Below are positions 58,949 to 64,000 of a stretch of 64,000 bases of DNA, in pieces. The DNA is from Neorhizobium galegae bv. officinalis (GTDB lineage: Bacteria > Pseudomonadota > Alphaproteobacteria > Rhizobiales > Rhizobiaceae): the NCBI GenBank assembly GCA_000985875.1, contig CCRI01000007.1, forward strand, positions 220,025 through 284,024, in the 5' to 3' direction. Numbering within the stretch: the first letter of the stretch is position 1; each line of letters opens with the position of its first letter. The position numbers were made by a program, and so were the translations under genes. Under the pieces are notes generated by a model. It saw only the letters and a list, made by a program, of their open reading frames with translations. It searched no databases and was not told the origin of the DNA.

Positions 58949-59353
58949 TTAAGCTGCCGCAAGCGCCTTTTCGATATCCTGTAGCGTATGGCCTGTCAGA
59001 TCTTTGTCCAACTCGCCGATCAGAATGTCCGACAGCGATTTGTGGTAGTTCTTGCGCATTTCTCCTAACGTGCGCGGCGCGGCCACAACAACGAGGCTCC
59101 TGATGGTCCCTCCGAGGACTTGCTTGTTCAACAAGTCGGCCACGCCGCTGCTGAAGCCGTCTTCGTTCTGCTGGCTGTCGTCCGGGTTCGCCGAACTGCT
59201 GGAATGGCGGCCGCCTGACGAGATTTTCGAGCTATCGATCTCTGCGGAAGGCATTGCCTTCAGCTTTACATTCGCAGCATCACCCTCGTTCTGAAACAGG
59301 CTAAGTTTCTCGCCATCGGCAACAGCTATAATCGTGTTATGGGGAAGCTCCAT
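58949..59353 (-). CDS. Host attachment family protein
   Basis: A 134-residue protein of the bacterial host-attachment (archaeal release-factor-like) group: HNTIIAVADGEKLSLFQNEG at the N-terminus, a low-complexity serine-rich middle, then SLVVVAAPRTLGEMRKNYHK and DKDLTGHTLQDIEKALAAA. The family was named for proteins needed by Agrobacterium to attach to plant cells, but is widespread and its biochemical role is unclear. It converges with the broken receiver gene. Confidence 0.85.
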   Translation of the reverse strand: MELPHNTIIAVADGEKLSLFQNEGDAANVKLKAMPSAEIDSSKISSGGRHSSSSANPDDSQQNEDGFSSGVADLLNKQVLGGTIRSLVVVAAPRTLGEMRKNYHKSLSDILIGELDKDLTGHTLQDIEKALAAA

Positions 59354-59613
59354 ATTACATCTCCATCCTGTCCAATGCGTGTTCCACCATCAGGGTGGGA
59401 CCGACGCTCGATTCAGGGGCTACGGTAACCGGATGGGTAGGAGATTTGTTCCGCGGCGTAAGAAACGACCGGGTGTTGCCGGACCTTTCCTGCCGCCATG
59501 CTCACCCCGCGCGTTTCATTGCGAAGCCCATTTCGGCGCAGCTCGTCGACGCCGTGCTGCAGAACCAATGCATCCGCCAAAGGTGGGAGCTCGCAATTCC
59601 TGATCAAGTCAAT

Positions 59614-59892
59614 TCAAAGAAATGCCGCGGGCGCCCAGGTGACCCGCGCCCAATGTCGGCTGTTGGCCGCCGCCAGTAATACTGCCGATCTGGCTTCTTC
59701 CGCGGGCAATCGTCCCTCATGCACCGCCCTACATGTCTGCCAAGCGTGCTTCCAGGCTTGATTCGCTTGGCCTGGCTCATGAGCAAGCCAGTTCACGCCT
59801 TCTTCGGCACTAGTAATTGTGACCCGCAGGCCGTCACGCTCTAAAACGAGCGGCTTTCCCCAGCGATTTACCAGCATGTTCCAGCCCTCCAT
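59614..59892 (-). CDS. DUF982-family protein
   Basis: From MEGWNMLVNRW it is 92 residues. The DUF982 pattern is visible: PLVLERDGLRVTITSAEEGV, then WQTCRAVHEGRLPAEEARSA and VLLAAANSRHWARV. These small proteins are abundant in rhizobia and have no known function. An ATG 54 bases upstream would add residues not typical of the family. Confidence 0.8.
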   Translation of the reverse strand: MEGWNMLVNRWGKPLVLERDGLRVTITSAEEGVNWLAHEPGQANQAWKHAWQTCRAVHEGRLPAEEARSAVLLAAANSRHWARVTWAPAAFL

Positions 59893-60029
59893 GGATTGAG
59901 CTTCAGACTCAATTCTGACGGCACGAGAACGTTCCCAACTTTTCAACGAACCACAGCATGAGCGAATAGGGTTCAGCCGCGCCTGCGGTTGCCATTGGGC
60001 CTTTGGGCCGGCCGCACTATGTTCGGCTG

Positions 60030-60176
60030 ATGAAACCCACAGACCGATACGCCCTTGCCGTGACCGCCGTCTTTTCGTTCGTAATCTTCTCCGCAGTTTA
60101 CGCCACCCACTGGTGGATGACGGACGACGCGGGCAAAGTCGATACCAAGAGTAGCGTCACTGAACCGCCGAAGTGA
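60030..60176 (+). CDS. 48-residue single-span membrane protein
   Basis: The frame encodes MKPTDRYALAVTAVFSFVIF, then SAVYATHWWMTDDAGK and a short polar tail to SSVTEPPK. One membrane helix (about residues 8-25) is predicted, with the tail outside. There is no clear ribosome site. Codon use is consistent with coding and the product is plausible. Confidence 0.5.
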   Translation: MKPTDRYALAVTAVFSFVIFSAVYATHWWMTDDAGKVDTKSSVTEPPK

Positions 60177-60445
60177 ACTCTCGGATCATACGTAGTAGGT
60201 CAATGGGAACGTGCCCACCGGATGAACGTGTGGCAAGGAGCTTGTCGACGACGTGGCGTCCATCGAAGATTCCTGATTAAAGCCCGATCGCGTCGCTCCC
60301 TGGGTCGGACTGCCGGCGGCCGGAGATTGGTTGCCCGCTCACGGCGCTGGGCGGCCAGCGTCGCAGTAAACTCGGTGTTGCGCCATTGGTCATATCGTCG
60401 TTCCCTGCATTTAGTCCCGCGGCCTTTTTCCTGAATGCCCGGCAG

Positions 60446-60652
60446 TCAGTTCATCTTTTTCCCGGGGAGGTGGCTGGCGGATTGCAAGATCCTAGAATAG
60501 TCCGGGGGCCGATCCCATCCGTGCTCGGGTGAGCGACGGGGACAGGGCATGCCGGCGGCACCGCAGCCGCAACAACGCGTTCCACTCCAAACTCGGGTTG
60601 GATGAGCCTCGCAGACCCAGCCCGTATCCTGACATGTTTTGCATTGTCGCAT
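60446..60652 (-). CDS. Cysteine-rich small protein (zinc-ribbon-like)
   Basis: From the ATG with GGAGG 7 bases upstream, a 68-residue protein: MRQCKTCQDTGWVCEAHPTR followed by RCCGCGAAGMPCPRRSP and a basic tail. The CxxC and CxCG-x3-MPC pairs recur in a common rhizobial family and suggest a zinc site. One expected later Cys is replaced by Arg. The function is unknown. Confidence 0.7.
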   Translation of the reverse strand: MRQCKTCQDTGWVCEAHPTRVWSGTRCCGCGAAGMPCPRRSPEHGWDRPPDYSRILQSASHLPGKKMN

Positions 60653-61336
60653 CCAAGCGCCTCCGTTCGCACCGGAACATGGAGTCACGGGTCAGATGGT
60701 CAACGGGACTGGAACAAGAACGAACGACCAAAACTCCGACCGAAGCATTGAAAGGTGCGGGGGGTGTGATGGTTTATCAGTGGGAGAGATGGCGAACACG
60801 CCGCGCGGACGTGATCAAGATGATCTCGGCTCTGCTCGCCGGCGTGGTCGTTGCCGGTATGGGAGCTTGGTGTCAACGCCCCGAAGAAGGGAACGCCGCG
60901 ATACGGTCGAAACCGGCCGACTGGCACGTCTTGAGCTTTACGAACGGGTTTGCAGCGCTCTCGAATTTGGCCTCTCCGGCACAACATTGGCCGCAGTCTG
61001 CAGGCAGAACCACATACCATTCCCGGGTCGGGATACTGGACGTGCAAGCCCTTGGGGCTTGCCGTAGAACTGCCTGTATTCCCGAGGGATCTGGCGACCC
61101 CATAGAAATAACAGCTTCCGCCCCAAAGCCGCGCATAGGAGAGCGCCTGAGAGTAGTGCCAAGCGAAAGATCAAGCAACCTCAAAGGCTTGTCGCCTGGA
61201 ACGTCACCGCATCCTCCATGGCGTCGAAAAAAGCATTGCGGAAGACCCGGCCAAGATGCACCGATGGCGCCATCGTCGCGTAAAAAGCCGCCAGCTGTGA
61301 GCCGACGGCCTGACAACGTGCTTAAAGCGACGCCGC
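60653..61336. other. Long region without a firm gene
   Basis: About 680 bases. A plus-strand frame at 60768 starting MVYQWERWRTRRADVIKMIS could encode a short membrane protein (MISALLAGVVVAGMGAW), but its 3' part runs into unlikely sequence. I note it without calling it. No other candidate. Confidence 0.4.
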
Positions 61337-61594
61337 TTACTTGCTCGGGGCGGCCGGGCTTGGTGCCGGGGTACCTGACGCCGGCGCAGCGGCTGGCGGC
61401 GCTGCGCCTGTGGCTGGCGCTGATGTGCCCGCCGGGACATTGATGTTCACGTCGGTGCCGCCACCATCGATGTCAATGATGCCGGAAAACAATAAGAGCC
61501 CTCCGACGGCCACCACCGCGATAATAACAGCTACAGCCCAACCCGCGCTGCTGCTTCGGCCGGTGTTAATCACTGTAGGTCCACGATCAGTCAT
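61337..61594 (-). CDS. Small membrane protein with low-complexity C-terminus, EcfG-type promoter
   Basis: An 85-residue protein: MTDRGPTVINTGRSSSAG, a membrane helix (WAVAVIIAVVAVGGLLLFSG), then IIDIDGGGTDVNINVPAG and an Ala/Pro-rich tail expected to lie outside. GGAGA precedes the ATG at 6 bases. A perfect GGAAC-N16-CGTT promoter lies 30 bases upstream, so it is probably part of the general stress regulon. The function is unknown. Confidence 0.72.
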   Translation of the reverse strand: MTDRGPTVINTGRSSSAGWAVAVIIAVVAVGGLLLFSGIIDIDGGGTDVNINVPAGTSAPATGAAPPAAAPASGTPAPSPAAPSK

Positions 61595-62338
61595 TTTATT
61601 CTCCGCGTTTGCATTATCGGTGTAACGCAGGGATGCAACACATGTTCCTATCTACCTGTGCTTGTGCATGCCGGTGAAATTCATAACTCTAGCTCAATTG
61701 GAGGTACCGGCGTGATCGCAGATCGTGAGGGCGCGACCCCGATCCCTTCGTCGTCCATCGAAGCCGGTCTTCCGGTCGTGGTTTCGCGACAGAGGTCTTT
61801 GCTGCGGCGCACATGCTGAGTTCTATCCCCCGGAATGGGCTCGATCCTCCAATGTCGGGGCCGACTTCCTGTGTCGTCGCACCCAGGCAGCGCGGAATTC
61901 CGCTATCTGCCGCTCATCACACGAGGAAGATTTCGCAAGCCCTCACAGGCCAGGAGGACATGAGAATTGCGCAAGCCTGCTCCGTGCTGACGACTTTGCA
62001 GCGCTGGCCGTTGCCATCCTCATTGAGGACCGGGTGCGCCAGTTGCCGTGATCGAGCATGCGTTCCGAAGGCCGATTTGGTCATCCGTTCAAACGCGGGC
62101 TTGGCCTCGCGTGCGCAAACTGCCGAACTCAGCGGCCTTAGCCTTGCGATCTACAGCCTGGTTGGTCGGGCGCCTTTACTGGGACAGACATACGATAAAT
62201 AGTCCACATCTTTCAGTAAGCTCATGCTATAAGAAATCAACGAGGAGCTGTGGATCACGATTAGATCCGTTCGACTTGCAGAATTATCTGCGGGTAACGC
62301 TTTCGCTCCGAGAGCCTCCAGGCCCATGAAGGGCTGAT
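61595..62338. other. Long region without a firm gene
   Basis: About 740 bases. Apart from the stress promoter at 61624-61648, only short overlapping frames with no family resemblance are seen. Confidence 0.5.
61624..61648 (-). promoter_or_regulatory. EcfG-type general stress promoter
   Basis: On the minus strand GGAAC-N16-CGTT matches the alphaproteobacterial EcfG consensus at all nine positions. Transcription would begin about 20 bases before the 85-residue membrane-protein gene. Confidence 0.75.
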
Positions 62339-63399
62339 ATGACCGTAACGATTCCGCCTCCCGAGCCATTCGACTTTGCTCTCGCCATGATCATGGCGTC
62401 TGCCACCCCCCTGTTGATGCTCGACGGAAACCTTGTGATCCTTGCGGGCAGCAAGTCGTTCTGTGGCGCGTTCCAGATCGATCCGGCAGCCGTCAACGGC
62501 AACCCCATGGCGTAGGTTCCGGCGAATGGGATATTCCGCAGCTTGATTCACTATTGCGGGCGACAGCGAATGGCTTTGCTGAAATAACCGACTATGAGCT
62601 GAAACTGAAGCGATCGGGTCGACCCACGCGCGACCTTCTGGTGAACGCCCATAAGGTTGCAAACCCTGATGGCTCTCATGTGCGCGTCCTTGTCTCGGTG
62701 GCCGATATCACGGAAGCGCGACTTAACGAGAAGCTGAAAGACGACCTCCTGCGCGACAAAGCTATCCTATTGCTGGAGCTTCAGCACCGCGTCGCAAACA
62801 GCCTGCAGATCATCGCAAGCGTCTTGATGCAAAGCGCCAGAAAAGTTCAATCGGAGGAATCGCGAACGCATCTCTATGATGCCCATAATCGGGTGATGTC
62901 GATCGCGACACTCCAGAAACAATTGGCCGCGTCCGCATCGGATGAGGTTTCCCTACGCCCCTATCTGACGGACCTGTGCCGAAGCATTGGTGCTTCGATC
63001 ATACAAGATCGGAATCTCGTATCGTTGGAGGTCGCCGTGGATGAGACAATCGTGAAAGCCGATATCTCGATCAGCATTGGTCTGGTGGTCACCGAGCTGG
63101 TAATAAATGCGCTGAAACACGCGTTCACCAGTCAGGGTCACGGCAATATCGTTGTCAGTTACAAGGCGGCCGGGTCTGGTTGGTCACTCTCCGTAAGTGA
63201 TGATGGCATCGGCATGGCTGATGATCACCCGAAGCCCAAGGCGGGCTTGGGAACCAACATCGTACAAGCGCTCGCCGCGCAACTAGACGCGGATATAGAG
63301 GTCACCAACTGCGCTCCGGGCACGCGTGTCTCGCTGTCCCACCGGCATCAAAGCGACGGCGATGACCCGCCATTGTCATTGCAACACGATGCGGTCTGA
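62339..63399 (+). pseudogene. Frameshifted HisKA_2-family sensor histidine kinase
   Basis: The first frame encodes a PAS-like beginning (MTVTIPPPEPFDFALAM to NGNPMA) and stops at 62515. A one-base loss near 62510 separates it from GSGEWDIPQLDSLLRATANG and the rest: PAC end VSVADITEARLNEKL, phosphoacceptor LQHRVANSLQIIASVL, N box VTELVINALKHAF and G box DDGIGMAD. With the base restored, one kinase of about 353 residues results. As it stands the PAS part is cut off, although an internal start could still make the kinase core. Confidence 0.85.
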
Positions 63400-63860
63400 C
63401 GAGGTGGATGTGATGTTCTCCCGAATGATCCAGCCGCCATCGGGGCGTGTCGCGAAGTTTTCTGTTAACGCGGATTTGAGATTTGGATGGTGAAACGGCG
63501 CTCCGATTTGTTGGAGCGCCGTTTCATGATTCTGAATGCGATTGCCGGAAACTTGAACGCCAGTCGAAGGACCTGGCGTGATGCCGTCAACATAACCACC
63601 TTACTTGGAAAGCCTGGTCGTACTGATGGCGATGGCATCGGCCGCTTCGATTCCGGGATTTCATAAATGAGGCAGCACGGGTGATTTAATGCTAGGCGCG
63701 ATGGTGTAGTCAGCAGCAGATGTGAGATTTCGTAGGACCTACAAGGCTCCGAATATGTCGAAAAGCCTGGACCGCCGGGGCGATAGCGGTTATCTGCAGG
63801 ACTTGTTGCGATGCTGAAACATCGCCGAAACATCACCGCAGACACCCAAGGCCTCTCAAA
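63400..63860. other. Intergenic region with long hairpin
   Basis: About 460 bases without a gene; it contains the 14-bp hairpin at 63491-63526. The minus-strand frame at 63465-63845 has no motif and no ribosome site. Confidence 0.5.
63491..63526. repeat. 14-bp perfect inverted repeat (hairpin)
   Basis: TGAAACGGCGCTCC and GGAGCGCCGTTTCA pair perfectly around an 8-base loop. No T-run follows. It may end transcription of the kinase remnant or belong to a repeat family. Confidence 0.6.
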
Positions 63861-64000
63861 GTGAAAAAAGTCCAGCGCAGCTTTGCCGTCGAATACAGAT
63901 CTGGTCGGCGAAAAGTGAACTCCAATCCGAATTCGATCTGGGGGGACATGGATCTCAGGTCCGTTGCGCAGGATCTGCAGGACGAGGCAACGCCGTTCGT
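63861..64000 (+). CDS. Hypothetical protein, N-terminal part (runs off window)
   Basis: A GTG start followed by KKVQRSFAVEYRSGRRKVN, SNPNSIWGDMDLRSVAQDL and QDEATPF before the window ends (46 codons). The basic start and SIWGDMDLRSVA recall a small rhizobial family of unknown function, cited from memory only. No ribosome site is obvious. Confidence 0.55.
   Translation, partial: MKKVQRSFAVEYRSGRRKVNSNPNSIWGDMDLRSVAQDLQDEATPF

Noticed and set aside
60203..60230. EcfG-like GGAAC-N16-CGTG
   Set aside because: One mismatch in the -10 element and no supported gene downstream.
60768..61100. Possible small membrane protein starting MVYQWERW
   Set aside because: The N-terminal part looks plausible but the rest is atypical and no homology is recognised.

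Overview
The window (about 60% G+C, densely coded, with ATGA-type stop/start overlaps) reads as an alphaproteobacterium of the Rhizobiaceae (Rhizobium/Agrobacterium/Shinella-like). Supporting signs are a rhizobial-type dctA-dctB-dctD locus with a sigma-54 promoter, groES-groEL behind a CIRCE element, a GGAAC-N16-CGTT (EcfG-type) stress promoter, HWE/HisKA_2 kinases, DUF982, DUF7673 and a host-attachment family protein. I saw no convincing rRNA or tRNA gene, no CRISPR array, no replication gene and no intact insertion sequence, so chromosome versus large plasmid cannot be decided.

Layout. 0-5.9 kb: an OmpR-type two-component system divergent from an RND efflux pair (adaptor, inner-membrane pump, 40-residue membrane peptide). 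5.9-13.5 kb: a cytoplasmic GAF sensor kinase and LuxR-type regulator divergent from an Rbs-like sugar ABC importer (binding protein, double ATPase, two permeases) ending in an SMP-30 lactonase. 13.7-24.5 kb: lone 4-alpha-glucanotransferase, cold-shock protein, PstS-like protein, Na/phosphate cotransporter, DUF808 protein, a hipBA-like module between short direct repeats, CorA and small proteins. 24.6-29.9 kb: groESL, a J-domain protein, a second cold-shock gene, an HWE kinase operon and small divergent ORFs. 30-34.8 kb: dctA divergent from dctBD. 34.8-42 kb: peptide/opine-type ABC importer with a divergent IclR regulator and an RraA-like protein. 42-47.7 kb: LacI-type regulator divergent from a FAD amine/amino-acid oxidase and a polar amino-acid ABC importer. 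47.8-50.4 kb: a four-gene membrane-lipid operon (PlsC-like, CdsA-like, small membrane protein, CDP-alcohol transferase-like). 50.7-64 kb: accessory, decaying DNA: remnants of a siderophore exporter and fhuC, an integrase/DUF7673/vapCB operon with a large perfect palindrome, a GGDEF-EAL protein, a broken receiver protein, a frameshifted sensor kinase, and several short hypothetical genes.

How it works together. Most of the window concerns uptake of scarce carbon and nitrogen sources (sugar, C4-dicarboxylates, peptides/opines, amino acids, phosphate), each importer next to its own regulator and, in several cases, a visible operator. The last 13 kb differs in character: short genes, long empty stretches and four single-base deletions in three broken genes, as expected of a region losing function or built from transferred segments.

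The best candidates for something undescribed are the lipid operon, whose CDP-alcohol transferase-like member has lost three conserved residues of its family motif, and the integrase/DUF7673/VapCB operon with its 33-bp palindrome. Functions are assigned by reading protein motifs from memory of the families; no database search was run.
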